Of a stretch of 64,000 nt of DNA, positions 1 through 12,703 are shown piece by piece. Source of the stretch: Candidatus Accumulibacter similis (GTDB lineage Bacteria; Pseudomonadota; Gammaproteobacteria; Burkholderiales; Rhodocyclaceae); the NCBI GenBank assembly GCA_013347225.1, contig CP054595.1, positions 1,240,001 to 1,304,000 on the forward strand. The letters are read 5' to 3'. Each line of letters begins with the position of its first letter. The stretch's first letter is position 1. A model generated the notes under the pieces. That model saw nothing but the letters and a program-made list of their open reading frames with translations, was not told the origin of the DNA and did no database searches. The translations under genes were made by a program, and so were the position numbers.

Positions 1-656
1 GGCGCCTCCTCCTCCGGGAAGATCTCCGAGTAGCACTCGTCGGAGGCGATGACGAAGCCGTGCCGGTCGGCGAGCGCAAACAGGCGGCGCCAGTCGTCGA
101 GCGTCAGCACCCTGCCGGTGGGGTTGCCGGGCGAGCAGACGAAGAAGAGCTGCACACGCTGCCAGTCGGCGTCGCTCAGCGCGGCGAAGTCGAAAGCGAA
201 ATCGTTCCCGGGCAGGGTGTTGAGGAAGCGCGGCTCGGCACCGGCGAGGATCGCGGCGCCTTCGTAGATCTGGTAGAAGGGATTCGGGCTGACCACCAGC
301 GGCGTGTGGCCGCGCGACGGATCGACGACGGCCTGGGCGAAGGCGAACAGGGCTTCGCGCGAGCCGTTCACCGGGATCACGCCGCTGTCCGGATCGATGC
401 CGCCGAGCCCGTAACGCCGCTCCAGCCAGGCGACGATGCTGCGGCGCAGATCGCTGTTGCCAAGCGTGGTGGGATAATTTGCCAGTCCGCCGAGAGCGCC
501 GGTCAAAGCCTCGCGGATGAACGCCGGGGTCGGGTGTTGCGGCTCGCCGATCGACAGCCTGATCTCGCGTTGCCGCGTCGGCGGTGTGACGCCGGCGAGA
601 AGCTGGCGCAGCTTCTCGAACGGATAGGGCTGCAGTCTGCTGAGGTGGGGATTCAC
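1..656 (-). CDS. dapC: Succinyldiaminopimelate transaminase (DapC), 5' part; gene runs off the left edge
   Basis: This is a PLP-dependent class I/II aminotransferase that forms N-succinyl-LL-diaminopimelate in the lysine and peptidoglycan precursor pathway. About 218 N-terminal residues are present, beginning from a GTG (MNPHLSRLQPYPF). Visible family motifs are GEPQHPTPAFI, VNGSREALFAFAQ, NPFYQIYEGA, SPGNPTGRVL and DECYSEIF. The opening residues match the betaproteobacterial DapC group better than a general aspartate aminotransferase. The PLP-binding lysine should lie beyond the window edge, so catalytic competence cannot be checked here. The gene is divergent from the permease at 710, leaving only about 50 bp for both promoters. 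The GTG start is inferred from family alignment, because no strong Shine-Dalgarno sequence precedes it. Confidence 0.9.
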   Translation of the reverse strand, partial: MNPHLSRLQPYPFEKLRQLLAGVTPPTRQREIRLSIGEPQHPTPAFIREALTGALGGLANYPTTLGNSDLRRSIVAWLERRYGLGGIDPDSGVIPVNGSREALFAFAQAVVDPSRGHTPLVVSPNPFYQIYEGAAILAGAEPRFLNTLPGNDFAFDFAALSDADWQRVQLFFVCSPGNPTGRVLTLDDWRRLFALADRHGFVIASDECYSEIFPEEEA

Positions 657-709
657 TGGCCTGCGGAGGTCGTGGCGGTACGCCGGATTATAAGGGGCAT
701 CGAGCAACC

Positions 710-1618
710 GTGAAAGAAAGCGGCGAGCAGGCGGCAGCGGGCGCGGCCGCGGCGGAAAGCCGGACGGCGGTCGCCGCGCTGCTCGGCGGCGCGCTGATCT
801 GGGGACTGATCTGGTACCCCTACCGCATTCTGCGCGACGGCGGGGTCGATGGCGTGGCCGCAGCGACCGCGAGCTATGCGCTCGCCTTCGCGCTCGGCTG
901 GATCTGCTGGCGGCCGCGGCGGTGCCGCGTCACTCCATCTTGGACGCTGCTCTGGATCGCCCTGGCTGCCGGCACCTGCAATCTGGGTTACGTCCTGGCA
1001 ACCCTGACCGGCGAAGTGATGCGTGTCCTGCTGCTCTTCTACCTGGCGCCCCTGTGGACCGTGCTGCTGGCACGCCTGCTGCTCGACGAGCGCCTCGATG
1101 CGGGTGGGGCGCTGGTCATCGGCCTGTCGCTCGCCGGTGCCGCGATCATGCTCTGGCAACCCCGGCTTGGGTTGCCGGCGCCGCAGGACGCTGCCGACTG
1201 GCTCGGCTTGCTCGCCGGTCTCGCCTTTGCCCTGTTCAACGTGCTTTCCCGCCGGGCGCGCCAGCTCAGCAGCGAGAGCAAGGTGCTGGCCGCCTTCGCC
1301 GGCGTGGTGGCGATGGGTCTGCTGCTCCTGCTGGCCGGTGCCGGCAGTTGGCGGCTGCCGACCGATACGACGCTGTGGTTGCTGCTCGCCCTGCTCGGCG
1401 GGGTTCTGCTGCTGACGAACGTCATCGTCCAGTTCGGCCTGGCGAGGGTGGCTGCCAACCGCGCCATCGTCATCATGCTGAGCGAACTCGCGGTCGCCGC
1501 GCTCGCCGCCTGGCTGCTGGCGGACGAGGCACTGGCGCCGCGCGAGTGGGTCGGCGGTGCCATCATCGTCGCCGCCAGCCTGTCCACGGCGCGTCGCGCT
1601 GCGGCCTTGCCGGCCTGA
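710..1618 (+). CDS. EamA/DMT-superfamily permease
   Basis: This 302-residue inner-membrane protein has roughly ten hydrophobic segments arranged as two EamA repeats, the usual size for drug/metabolite transporters. The first segment (about residues 21-42, GGALIWGLIWYPYRIL) and the final one (AAWLLADEALAPREWVGGAIIVAASL) carry typical EamA features, including the acidic-Pro stretch before the last helix. The start is GTG at 710. The substrate cannot be told from sequence, and members export amino acids, nucleotides or other metabolites. It stands alone on the plus strand between divergent dapC and the convergent SEC-C protein gene. Confidence 0.85.
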   Translation: MKESGEQAAAGAAAAESRTAVAALLGGALIWGLIWYPYRILRDGGVDGVAAATASYALAFALGWICWRPRRCRVTPSWTLLWIALAAGTCNLGYVLATLTGEVMRVLLLFYLAPLWTVLLARLLLDERLDAGGALVIGLSLAGAAIMLWQPRLGLPAPQDAADWLGLLAGLAFALFNVLSRRARQLSSESKVLAAFAGVVAMGLLLLLAGAGSWRLPTDTTLWLLLALLGGVLLLTNVIVQFGLARVAANRAIVIMLSELAVAALAAWLLADEALAPREWVGGAIIVAASLSTARRAAALPA

Positions 1619-1682
1619 ACGGGAGGCCGCCGAGGCCGCCGCGGAGCCTCGAACGGGGCAGGCCGCGGCGCGCGGCAGCGCA

Positions 1683-2399
1683 TCAACTCGTCGCGGCGCC
1701 GCAGCAGCGCTTGTACTTGCGGCCACTGCCGCACGGGCAGGGGTCGTTGCGGCCGACCTTCGGCGTTTGCCGGCGGATCGTACCGGTGCCACGCTGTGCC
1801 AGCCAGAAACGGTAGATGTTGCTCACCGCCTGCGGCAGCTTTTCCTCACACTCGTTGCGCAGTTCCTCGAGTTCCTCGCCGGCCGGCCAGTCTTCGCCGG
1901 CTGCTCTGGCCGCGGCTTCGGCGTCACCGGTGAGCAGGTAGAATGGGAAGAGTTGGTCGTCGAGGTAGGCGATCTCGTCGCTGTCCTCCAGCTCGTCACT
2001 CGCGCCCAGGAAGCCGAACCAGTCCTCGGTCGCCGTATCGACTGCCTGCAGGTAGCCCTCGCACCAGGGGACGTAATCGCTCGCCGCGTCGTCGTCGTCG
2101 CTCACCGGGTAGAGCAGCAACAGGAGCGGTTTGCCGCTCGCCAGTTCGCTTTCCAGGCCACGCGCCAGCAGGCGCAGCAGCGTGGCAGCTTCGCGCCCGA
2201 CCTCGCCGGCGGTCTCTTCCGGGCAGCCGAGAAGTTCTTCGAGCCACTGCGACTCGGGGATCGGCTGCGGGCCCGAGAGTGCCGCGCACAGGTAGCCCTG
2301 GCACATATCGAGGCGCATTGCCTCGGGCAGCGCCGGATCGTCGAGCAGTTCCTCGAGTCGCAGCAACTGGTGGTCGGGGAGTTGCGCCTGGGTGCTCAT
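1683..2399 (-). CDS. UPF0149 (YecA/YgfB)-like protein with C-terminal SEC-C zinc motif
   Basis: This acidic protein of 238 residues resembles the YecA/YgfB family (UPF0149). It ends in a SEC-C metal-binding tail, [19 protein letters not shown], in which four cysteines probably bind zinc; the same motif occurs at the SecA C-terminus. The family function is poorly defined, and the E. coli member associates with ribosomes and the translocon. The ATG at 2399 is preferred because residues upstream in the open frame are not family-like. The gene starts four bases after the queF stop, so the two are very probably cotranscribed. Confidence 0.85.
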   Translation of the reverse strand: MSTQAQLPDHQLLRLEELLDDPALPEAMRLDMCQGYLCAALSGPQPIPESQWLEELLGCPEETAGEVGREAATLLRLLARGLESELASGKPLLLLLYPVSDDDDAASDYVPWCEGYLQAVDTATEDWFGFLGASDELEDSDEIAYLDDQLFPFYLLTGDAEAAARAAGEDWPAGEELEELRNECEEKLPQAVSNIYRFWLAQRGTGTIRRQTPKVGRNDPCPCGSGRKYKRCCGAATS

Positions 2400-2403
2400 G
2401 GTT

Positions 2404-2823
2404 TCAGTTCCGTGTGCTGGACTGGCAGGGGAAGTCGGCGAGGTGCACCGCCGGTGCCGGTGTCCAGCCCGCCATCCGTCGTTCGGCAACGACCGTCGTG
2501 AAAATGCCGCCGCGGACGTAGAAGCGTGCGATCAGCCGCATGTAGCGCGGCTCGGTGGCGTCCGCCAGGTGGTCCAGAATGCGGTTGGTGACATCCTCAT
2601 GGAAGCAGCCCGTATTGCGAAACGACCAGATGAAGAGCTTGAGGCTTTTCAGCTCGAGACAGCTGCGGTCCGGGATGTAATCGAGGAGCAGGGTCGCGAA
2701 GTCGGGCTGTCCGGTTTTCGGGCACAGGCAGGTGAATTCGGGGATTTCCATGTGGATGTGGTAATCCCGATGTGGCGCCGGGTTGGGGAAGGTGGCAAGC
2801 GGGCTCGCCGGCTGTTCGTTCAT
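2404..2823 (-). CDS. queF: NADPH-dependent 7-cyano-7-deazaguanine reductase (QueF, short type)
   Basis: QueF reduces the nitrile of preQ0 to the amine preQ1, the last free-base step of queuosine synthesis for tRNA. At 139 residues this is the unimodular (short) form. It shows the diagnostic [15 protein letters not shown] segment with the nucleophilic cysteine, the ELKSLKLF QueF signature and the FHEDVTNRI motif. The start at 2823 ([17 protein letters not shown]) matches the family; an upstream in-frame ATG would add 22 atypical residues. It is the first gene of a two-gene unit with the SEC-C protein. queD lies about 27 kb away in the same window. No preQ1-riboswitch-like leader was recognised upstream. 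Confidence 0.95.
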   Translation of the reverse strand: MNEQPASPLATFPNPAPHRDYHIHMEIPEFTCLCPKTGQPDFATLLLDYIPDRSCLELKSLKLFIWSFRNTGCFHEDVTNRILDHLADATEPRYMRLIARFYVRGGIFTTVVAERRMAGWTPAPAVHLADFPCQSSTRN

Positions 2824-3012
2824 GGGTGGTGTGGCTGCTCGCGGTGAGGGAGGAAGTGAATCGGGCGGCCGGGATGCTATCATAGACACCCATCATCGGG
2901 ATCGACCGATTGGTTGCGCCGGGGTCGCATGCGGCGTGCCGGTGGATGCCCGCGCGACACCTCGCCCCTGACCATCTCTTTCCGCGTGCCCGTCGTCGCC
3001 GCGTGCCAGTTC

Positions 3013-6000
3013 ATGCGCCTGACCAAACTGAAACTTGCCGGCTTCAAGTCCTTTGTTGATCCGACCACGCTGGCGCTGCCCGGACAGTTGGTTGGCGTCG
3101 TCGGGCCGAACGGTTGCGGCAAGTCGAACGTGATGGATTCGGTGCGCTGGGTGCTTGGCGAATCGAAGGCTTCCGAACTGCGTGGCGAATCGATGCAGGA
3201 CGTGATCTTCAACGGCTCCGGTACGCGCAAGCCGGTGTCGCGCGCGGCCGTCGAACTGGTCTTCGACAACTCGCTCGGCCGTCTCGCCGGCCAGTGGTCG
3301 CAGTACGCGGAACTCTCGGTCAAGCGCCTGCTGACGCGCAGCGGTCAGTCCGAGTACTACATCAACAACCTGCACGTTCGTCGCAAGGACGTCACCGATC
3401 TTTTCCTCGGCACCGGCCTCGGACCGCGCGCCTACGCGATCATCGGCCAGGGCACCATCTCGCGCATCATCGAGGCGAAGCCCGACGAGTTGCGGGTGTT
3501 CCTCGAAGAGGCGGCGGGAGTCACGCGCTACAAGGAACGGCGCAAGGAGACCGAGCACCGGCTCGCCGACACGCGCGACAACCTTGCTCGCGTCGAGGAT
3601 ATCCGCCTCGAACTGGGCAACCAGATGGAGCGACTCGAAGGTCAGGCCGGCGTCGCCCGCCAGTATCGCGAGTACAGCGACGAACTGACGCGCAAGCAAC
3701 ACCTGCTGTGGCTGCTGCGGCGCAACGAGGCGCAGCTCGAGTGTGGCCGGCTGGCGAGCGAGGTGGCACGGGCGGCGCTCGATCTCGAGGCACGGAACAG
3801 CTCGCTGCGCGAACTCGAGGCGCGCCTCGAAGAGGCTCGCGAGGCGCATTTCGGCGCCAGCGATGCCGTCCACGCGACGCAGGGCGAGCTGTTTGCCGCC
3901 AACGCCGAGGTGGCGCGTCTGGAAACCGAGATTCGCCACCGGCGCGAATCGCGGCGCGAGTACGAGACGCGTCTGGCGCAGCTCGCCGATGACCGGACGC
4001 ACTGGCAGGGGCAGGCGGCGAAACTGGCGAGCGAAGCCGAGCGCTGGCAGCAACTTCTCGCAGTCGCCGACGAGCGGGTCGAGGAGGGGCGGTTGCGCCT
4101 CGACGCGCGGCACGAAGGACTGCCGCTCGCCGAGGAGCGGCACGCGGCCGCGCTCGACGAACTCAATCGCCAGCGCTCCGAAATGGCGCAGGTGGAACAG
4201 CGCCTGCACGTCGAGGAGGCCAACCGCGGGCATGCGCAGCGCTCGCTGCAGATCATCGCCGGCCGGCGCGAACGCCTGGCGCTGGAGCGGCAGGCGATGC
4301 CGCCGCCGGACGCTGCGGCGGTTGCCGGCAAGCAGGAGGAACTGGCCGGGCTGCGTCTGCGCATCGGTGAGGCGCAGGCTGCCGTGCAGCAGTGGCAGCA
4401 GGAGCAGCCGCGCCTCGAGCAGCAGCGCCGCCAGGTCCTCGGCGATGTGCAGCAGGCGCAGAAGGAGCGCGCCGAGGCGAACGCCCGCCGCACCGCCCTG
4501 CAGCAACTGCAGCAGCGACTGCAGACGGACGGCAAACTGGACGATTGGCTCCGCCGGCACGGGTTGCAGCACGGTCAGCCGCTGTGGCGGTCGCTGCAGG
4601 TCGAGGCCGGCTGGGAGGACGCCGTGGAGGCGGTCTTGCGCGAGCGACTGTCGGCGCTGCCCGCCGAGCGCGCCGATCCGGCGTGGAGCAGGGATCGGCC
4701 GGGCGGCAGGCAGACCTTCCTGCTGCCCTTGCCAGCGGCGGCAGTGCCGGCAGAGGTGGCTGCTGGCCAGCTGCTGGCACGCATCCACTGCCCCGACACA
4801 GCGCTGGCATCGATTCTCGGCGACTGGCTCGGCGACGTGCTGACGGCGGCCGATCTGGCGAGCGCCCTCGTCGCTCGCGGCCGGCTGCCGGCGAACGGCT
4901 GCTGCGTGACGCCCGGCGGCGACATTGTCAGCCGGCAGAGCGTGACCCTGTTCGCTGCCGACAGTGCGGCGCACGGTCTGCTCGAGCGGCAGCGTGAAAT
5001 CGACCAGCTGGCGGCCGTGATCGCCGAGCACGAGCTGCACGTCGGGCGCGCGCAGGCCGCTCTGGCGGCCGTCGAGCAGGCGCTGGTGGAGGCGCAGCAC
5101 GAACTGCAGCAGGCACGCCAGGAACTCGGAGTGCTGCAGGACCGGGCACACGCGATCCAGGTCGAGGCACTGAAGCTGGCGCAGGCACAGGAGCGTTTCC
5201 GCGAGCGGCAGGCGCAGATCGACGACAGCCTCGCCGAGATGACCGTCGACGAGGAGGGCGAGCGCGAGCGGCTGCTGCTCGCTGAGGACGCGATCGACGC
5301 GCAGCGCGAGCTGGTCGAGGAACGGCGGCAAGCGATGGCGGTTGCCCGGCATCAGCTCGAACACGCCGAACGCTCCCTGCGCGAGGAGCGTGAGCTGGTC
5401 AATGGCGCCGAACGCGAGCTGCGCGAGGCCGAGTTCTCGCAGCGCGAGTGTCAGGCCAAGCTGCAGGAAATCGCCGCCAGCCGCGAACTCGCGCGGCAGC
5501 AGCTCGAGCGCATCGGCGACGAGCTGACGCGTTGCGAGCAGACCGCGAGCGCGCTGCAGGCGGAGGACCTCGAACCACGATTGCAGGCGGCCCTCGACCA
5601 TCGGGTGACGCGCGAGCATGCCCTGGCGGCCGCGCGCGACGCGCTCGAAACGGCCGCCGGCGGCCTGCGCGCGCTGGACGAGCAGCGCCTCAGGATCGAG
5701 CAGAGCCTCGACCCGCTGCGCGACCGGATCGGCGAACTGAAGCTCAAGGAGCAGGCCGCCAGTCTTGCCTGCGAGCAGTTCGCGACGCAGCTCAGCGAGG
5801 CACAGGCGGACGAGCAGTCGCTGCGTGGCGAGCTGGCCGGGGCGCGCGCCGGCAGCCTGCAGACCGCGATCGCCGCCTTGCAGCGCTCGATCGAGGCGCT
5901 CGGCGCGGTCAACCTGGCGGCGCTCGACGAACTGCAGGCGGCGCGCGAGCGCAAGGGCTATCTCGACGCCCAGTCGGCGGATCTGACGCAGGCGATGGAG

Positions 6001-6519
6001 ACGCTCGAGGGCGCGATCCGCCGCATCGACCGCGAGACGCGGGAACTGTTGCAGACCACCTACGATGCTGTCAACCGCAGTTTCGGCGAACTCTTTCCGA
6101 CGCTCTTCGGCGGTGGCGAGGCGCGTTTGATCATGACCGGCGACGAGATCCTCGACGCCGGCCTGCAGGTGATGGCGCAGCCGCCAGGCAAGAAGAACTC
6201 GACGATTCACCTGCTTTCCGGCGGCGAGAAGGCCCTGACGGCGATTGCGCTGGTATTCTCCATGTTTCAGCTCAACCCGGCGCCCTTTTGCCTGCTCGAC
6301 GAGGTCGATGCGCCGCTTGACGATACCAACACCGAACGTTTCTGCGACATGGTGCGGCGGATGTCGGCCAACACGCAGTTTCTGTTCATCAGTCACAACA
6401 AGATCACGATGGAGATGGCGCAACAGCTCGTCGGTGTCACCATGCAGGAGTCCGGCGTCTCGCGTATCGTTGAAGTCGACATGGAAGAAGCGCTGCGCAT
6501 GCGCGAGCAACTCGTTTAG
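3013..6519 (+). CDS. smc: Chromosome segregation ATPase SMC
   Basis: This 1168-residue structural-maintenance-of-chromosomes protein is the core of bacterial condensin, which compacts and helps segregate the chromosome. The N-terminal head has the Walker A sequence GPNGCGKSN near residue 31. Two long Glu/Arg/Gln/Ala-rich coiled-coil arms flank a hinge at about residues 510-650. The C-terminal head carries the ABC signature LSGGEKAL near 1067 and Walker B CLLDEVDAPLDD near 1093. The ATG at 3013 gives the canonical start MRLTKLKLAGFKSF; earlier in-frame starts add non-family sequence. It heads the smc-zipA-ligA order common in beta- and gammaproteobacteria. The ScpA and ScpB partners are not in the window. 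Confidence 0.97.
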   Translation: MRLTKLKLAGFKSFVDPTTLALPGQLVGVVGPNGCGKSNVMDSVRWVLGESKASELRGESMQDVIFNGSGTRKPVSRAAVELVFDNSLGRLAGQWSQYAELSVKRLLTRSGQSEYYINNLHVRRKDVTDLFLGTGLGPRAYAIIGQGTISRIIEAKPDELRVFLEEAAGVTRYKERRKETEHRLADTRDNLARVEDIRLELGNQMERLEGQAGVARQYREYSDELTRKQHLLWLLRRNEAQLECGRLASEVARAALDLEARNSSLRELEARLEEAREAHFGASDAVHATQGELFAANAEVARLETEIRHRRESRREYETRLAQLADDRTHWQGQAAKLASEAERWQQLLAVADERVEEGRLRLDARHEGLPLAEERHAAALDELNRQRSEMAQVEQRLHVEEANRGHAQRSLQIIAGRRERLALERQAMPPPDAAAVAGKQEELAGLRLRIGEAQAAVQQWQQEQPRLEQQRRQVLGDVQQAQKERAEANARRTALQQLQQRLQTDGKLDDWLRRHGLQHGQPLWRSLQVEAGWEDAVEAVLRERLSALPAERADPAWSRDRPGGRQTFLLPLPAAAVPAEVAAGQLLARIHCPDTALASILGDWLGDVLTAADLASALVARGRLPANGCCVTPGGDIVSRQSVTLFAADSAAHGLLERQREIDQLAAVIAEHELHVGRAQAALAAVEQALVEAQHELQQARQELGVLQDRAHAIQVEALKLAQAQERFRERQAQIDDSLAEMTVDEEGERERLLLAEDAIDAQRELVEERRQAMAVARHQLEHAERSLREERELVNGAERELREAEFSQRECQAKLQEIAASRELARQQLERIGDELTRCEQTASALQAEDLEPRLQAALDHRVTREHALAAARDALETAAGGLRALDEQRLRIEQSLDPLRDRIGELKLKEQAASLACEQFATQLSEAQADEQSLRGELAGARAGSLQTAIAALQRSIEALGAVNLAALDELQAARERKGYLDAQSADLTQAMETLEGAIRRIDRETRELLQTTYDAVNRSFGELFPTLFGGGEARLIMTGDEILDAGLQVMAQPPGKKNSTIHLLSGGEKALTAIALVFSMFQLNPAPFCLLDEVDAPLDDTNTERFCDMVRRMSANTQFLFISHNKITMEMAQQLVGVTMQESGVSRIVEVDMEEALRMREQLV

Positions 6520-6527
6520 GAATCGAC

Positions 6528-9796
<3,269 letters not shown>

Positions 9797-9857
9797 GACG
9801 CCTCCTGCAGCCGTGCAGCAGCGGCGGCCGGGCGTGCTCGCGCCGGGTGGCAGCGCC

Positions 9858-10406
9858 ATGAGCGACCCGCGGCAGGCGTTGGCGATCCTCGCTGCGGCCG
9901 AGCTGATCCACACGGCCGAGAGCGTTGCCGCGGCGGTCAGCCGGGTCGCCGACGCCATCAGCGAGCAATTGCGCGACCGCAATCCGCTGCTGCTCTGCGT
10001 GATGAACGGCGGCGTACCCTTCGCCGGCCATCTGATGACGCAACTGGCCTTTCCGCTCGACTTCGATTACGTCCATGTCAGCCGCTACGGGCAGGAGACG
10101 AGCGGCGGTGCCCTCACTTGGCACCGCCTGGCGGGCATGCCGGTGCGCGGGCGAACGGTGCTGCTGGTTGACGACATCCTCGACGAGGGCCTGACGCTGG
10201 CAGCGATTCGCGAGCGCCTGCTGCAGGGTGGCGCCGACGCCTGCTTGACGGCCGTCGTCGCTGATAAACTGCACGCGCGGAAGAAACCGATCGCGGCCGA
10301 CTTCGTTGCCCTGACCGTTCCCGATCGTTTCGTCTTCGGTTACGGCATGGACGTCCGCGGTGCCTGGCGCAACCTGCCGGCAATCTACGCCATGCGGGAG
10401 GACTGA
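9858..10406 (+). CDS. hpt: Hypoxanthine-guanine phosphoribosyltransferase-type enzyme
   Basis: This 182-residue type I phosphoribosyltransferase carries the PRPP-binding loop VLLVDDILDEGLTLAA and the ligand segment LLLCVMNGGVPFAGHL, and it is the usual size for bacterial Hpt. It should convert hypoxanthine or guanine plus PRPP to the nucleotide. The ATG at 9858 gives MSDPRQALAILAAA; upstream sequence is not conserved. Its stop is one base before the phosphorylase at 10408. That neighbour should release hypoxanthine from methylthioinosine, so the pair plausibly forms a two-step salvage route to IMP. The exact base preference cannot be read from sequence. Confidence 0.85.
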   Translation: MSDPRQALAILAAAELIHTAESVAAAVSRVADAISEQLRDRNPLLLCVMNGGVPFAGHLMTQLAFPLDFDYVHVSRYGQETSGGALTWHRLAGMPVRGRTVLLVDDILDEGLTLAAIRERLLQGGADACLTAVVADKLHARKKPIAADFVALTVPDRFVFGYGMDVRGAWRNLPAIYAMRED

Positions 10407-10407
10407 G

Positions 10408-11157
10408 ATGCTGGCAATCATCGGTGGCAGCGGGCTGGCGGAGTTCGCCGGCCTCGAAGTCTCGCATCGCCGGCTGGCGCCGACGCCGTACGGTGACGCC
10501 TCGGCAGCGCTCACCTTCGGCCACATCGCCGGTCGGCCGGTGGTTTTCCTGGCGCGCCACGGCGATGAACACCATCTGGTGCCGCATGAGATCAACTACC
10601 GGGCGAACGTCTGGGCGTTGCGCGACTGCGAGCCGTTCGGCATCGTCGCGGTGGCGGCCGTCGGCAGCATCCGTGGTGACCTGCGGCCCGGCGACCTGCT
10701 CATTCCGCACCAGATCATCGACTACACCTGGGGCCGTGCCGCGACCTATCACGAGGGCCCGGGCAGCGCTGTGCACCATGTCGATTTCACCGAGCCCTAC
10801 GACCAACACCTGCGGCGACGCCTGTGTGCCGCCGCCGCGGCGGCGGCGGTGGCGGTCAGCGATGGCGGGGTGTACGCCGCGACACAGGGACCGCGGCTCG
10901 AGACGGCCGCCGAGATAGACCGCCTCGAACGTGATGGTGCCGACGTCGTCGGCATGACCGGCATGCCGGAAGCGGCCCTGGCGCGCGAACTCGGCGTTCC
11001 CTACGCGGCGATCAACGTCGTCGCCAATTGCGCTGCCGGTCGCGGCGACCCTGGCCAGAGGATCAGCCTCGAAGCGATCCACCAGGTGCTCGAACAGGCG
11101 ATGCAGCCCGTGCGGCGGCTGATCGAAGCGATGCTGGCGGCCGACGATCATGATTAG
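10408..11157 (+). CDS. S-methyl-5'-thioinosine phosphorylase-type enzyme (MTAP/PNP family)
   Basis: This 249-residue nucleoside phosphorylase of the MTAP/PNP family cleaves methylthionucleosides with phosphate to give a purine base and methylthioribose-1-phosphate. It begins LAIIGGSGL, has the phosphate-binding [19 protein letters not shown] segment, and contains [16 protein letters not shown] followed by [20 protein letters not shown]. The [10 protein letters not shown] version of the substrate loop resembles the Pseudomonas methylthioinosine phosphorylase rather than adenosine-type MTAP, so 6-oxo substrates are inferred. It lies between hpt and def; its stop overlaps the def start by eight bases. 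Together with hpt it would recycle polyamine and quorum-signal by-product MTA after deamination. Confidence 0.85.
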   Translation: MLAIIGGSGLAEFAGLEVSHRRLAPTPYGDASAALTFGHIAGRPVVFLARHGDEHHLVPHEINYRANVWALRDCEPFGIVAVAAVGSIRGDLRPGDLLIPHQIIDYTWGRAATYHEGPGSAVHHVDFTEPYDQHLRRRLCAAAAAAAVAVSDGGVYAATQGPRLETAAEIDRLERDGADVVGMTGMPEAALARELGVPYAAINVVANCAAGRGDPGQRISLEAIHQVLEQAMQPVRRLIEAMLAADDHD

Positions 11158-11671
11158 GCCACTGCTGCGCATGGGCGACCCGCGGCTGCTGCGGCAGGCG
11201 CGGCCGGTCGAGCGCTTCGACGACCCCGGGTTGCACGCCCTGATCGCCGACATGGAGGAGACGATGCACCACCTCGACGGCGCCGGGCTGGCGGCACCGC
11301 AGATCGGCATCGACCTGCGGCTGGTGATCTTCGGCGTCGAGAGCAACGCGCGCTACCCCGACGCCGAACCGGTGCCGCGAACGGTGCTGATCAACCCCAT
11401 GCTGACGCCGCTGTCGCCCGAAACCGAGGACGGCTGGGAGGGCTGTCTGTCGGTTCCCGGCCTGCGCGGCTGGGTGCCGCGCTGGAGCCGGCTGCACTAC
11501 AGCGGCTTCGATGCCCGCGGGCGGCCGATCGAACGCAGCGTCAGCGGTTTCCACGCCCGCGTCGTGCAGCACGAGTGCGACCATCTCGACGGCATCCTCT
11601 ACCCGATGCGCATGCGCGACCTCAGCCGCTTTGGCTTCGTCGATGTGCTCGATGCGGCGGCTGCTGACTGA
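11150..11671 (+). CDS. def: Peptide deformylase
   Basis: Def removes the formyl group from nascent N-terminal methionine, using Fe2+ or Zn2+. The 173-residue protein has all three catalytic motifs: [18 protein letters not shown] (metal cysteine) and QHECDHLDG (two metal histidines and the catalytic glutamate). It overlaps the preceding phosphorylase by eight bases, which indicates translational coupling. Here def is not next to fmt, the most common arrangement, so a second copy linked to fmt may exist elsewhere in the genome; that is inference. Confidence 0.95.
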   Translation: MIRPLLRMGDPRLLRQARPVERFDDPGLHALIADMEETMHHLDGAGLAAPQIGIDLRLVIFGVESNARYPDAEPVPRTVLINPMLTPLSPETEDGWEGCLSVPGLRGWVPRWSRLHYSGFDARGRPIERSVSGFHARVVQHECDHLDGILYPMRMRDLSRFGFVDVLDAAAAD

Positions 11672-11760
11672 GGTCGGGAGCAGGCAGTGGTGACCGGTCG
11701 CAGCACCGTTCGCGAGTACGGGTTTGGTATGCCGCCGCTGGGCGGCGGTCGGGCCAGCGT

Positions 11761-12699
11761 ATGGACCTGATCAAGGGCATCGCGCTTTTTCTTGGCTGGT
11801 TGTCCGGTTCGCTCGCCGGCATCGCTGCCATTCTCTATTCCTTTGGCTACCTGGTGGCGCGGGCGCAGCTCAACCTGCTCGGGCTGCAGGGGCTGGTGGC
11901 CCAGGATGCGGACTACTTCCTGCAGGAAGGGGCGAAGTTCTTCGTCGTCGGGGCGGCGGACTACCTGAGCCCGCTCTTTCCCTGGCTCTACTTCGCCGGC
12001 TGGCTGCTGCTCGCCGCTCTGCCGCTGCTGGCACTTCTCGGCTGGCTCGCAGCGAGCCGGCGGCAGGCGCTGTTGGAGGTCCGCGATCGCTTCCTGATGC
12101 GCGGCGCGCACGTGGCGGAACGGTTGCCGTGGTCATGGCGCAAGCTGGCCTTTGCCATCCTCGTGCTGGTACTCCTGTTGCGCCTGACGACCCACCTCAA
12201 CCCGTTCGTCGACGTGCTGGCGGTGGCCGACATCCTTTACGCGGCGCCGCTGAGCGGCGAAAGCCGCGGGTCGGCCGAGGTCCGCCAGTGGCTGACCTCT
12301 TCCGACCGCGCCGATCTCGTGCTGCTCAAGGGCCGCTTCGGTGAACTGCTGCGCGGCGCTGCCGAGGTGGCTCTGGTGGTGGTCGCGGTGTGGTACCTCG
12401 GCGCCGCGTCGCCCTGGCGGCTGTGGTTGGCACTGCCCTTCATGCTGGTGCTGGTGGTCTATACTTTGTTGCTGCCGATGGCCTACGGCGTCCTCGTGCG
12501 TCCGAACGAGTATCCGCAGGTAACCGTCAGCAGCGACAGCCCGCTGCTGACAGGCGTGCGCGGCGAACTGTTCCTGTTGCGCAAGACCGGCGACGAGTTC
12601 GTCTTCTGGGACAAGGCGGCGCGCCGTGTGCTCTGGGTGCCGGCGGCGCAGGTTTCCGGGCTCAGCGCGCGCGCCAGCCGCCTGCTGTTCAAGGAGTGA
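11761..12699 (+). CDS. Uncharacterised polytopic membrane protein
   Basis: I do not recognise a named family. The 312-residue protein has hydrophobic segments at about residues 5-30, 75-97, 127-147 and two more between 203 and 245. It then has a soluble C-terminal tail of about 65 residues (VRPNEYPQVTVSSDSPLLTG...). The middle region (about 155-195) is polar and may face the periplasm or cytoplasm. It sits four bases ahead of the FecR-domain repeat protein and is followed by a phosphatase, so the three look like one operon. A role linked to the envelope is inferred from that context only. Confidence 0.75.
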   Translation: MDLIKGIALFLGWLSGSLAGIAAILYSFGYLVARAQLNLLGLQGLVAQDADYFLQEGAKFFVVGAADYLSPLFPWLYFAGWLLLAALPLLALLGWLAASRRQALLEVRDRFLMRGAHVAERLPWSWRKLAFAILVLVLLLRLTTHLNPFVDVLAVADILYAAPLSGESRGSAEVRQWLTSSDRADLVLLKGRFGELLRGAAEVALVVVAVWYLGAASPWRLWLALPFMLVLVVYTLLLPMAYGVLVRPNEYPQVTVSSDSPLLTGVRGELFLLRKTGDEFVFWDKAARRVLWVPAAQVSGLSARASRLLFKE

Positions 12700-12703
12700 T
12701 GCG

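Noticed and set aside
2824..3012. preQ1 riboswitch upstream of queF
   Set aside because: No short pseudoknot-type leader with the A-rich tail was visible in this interval.
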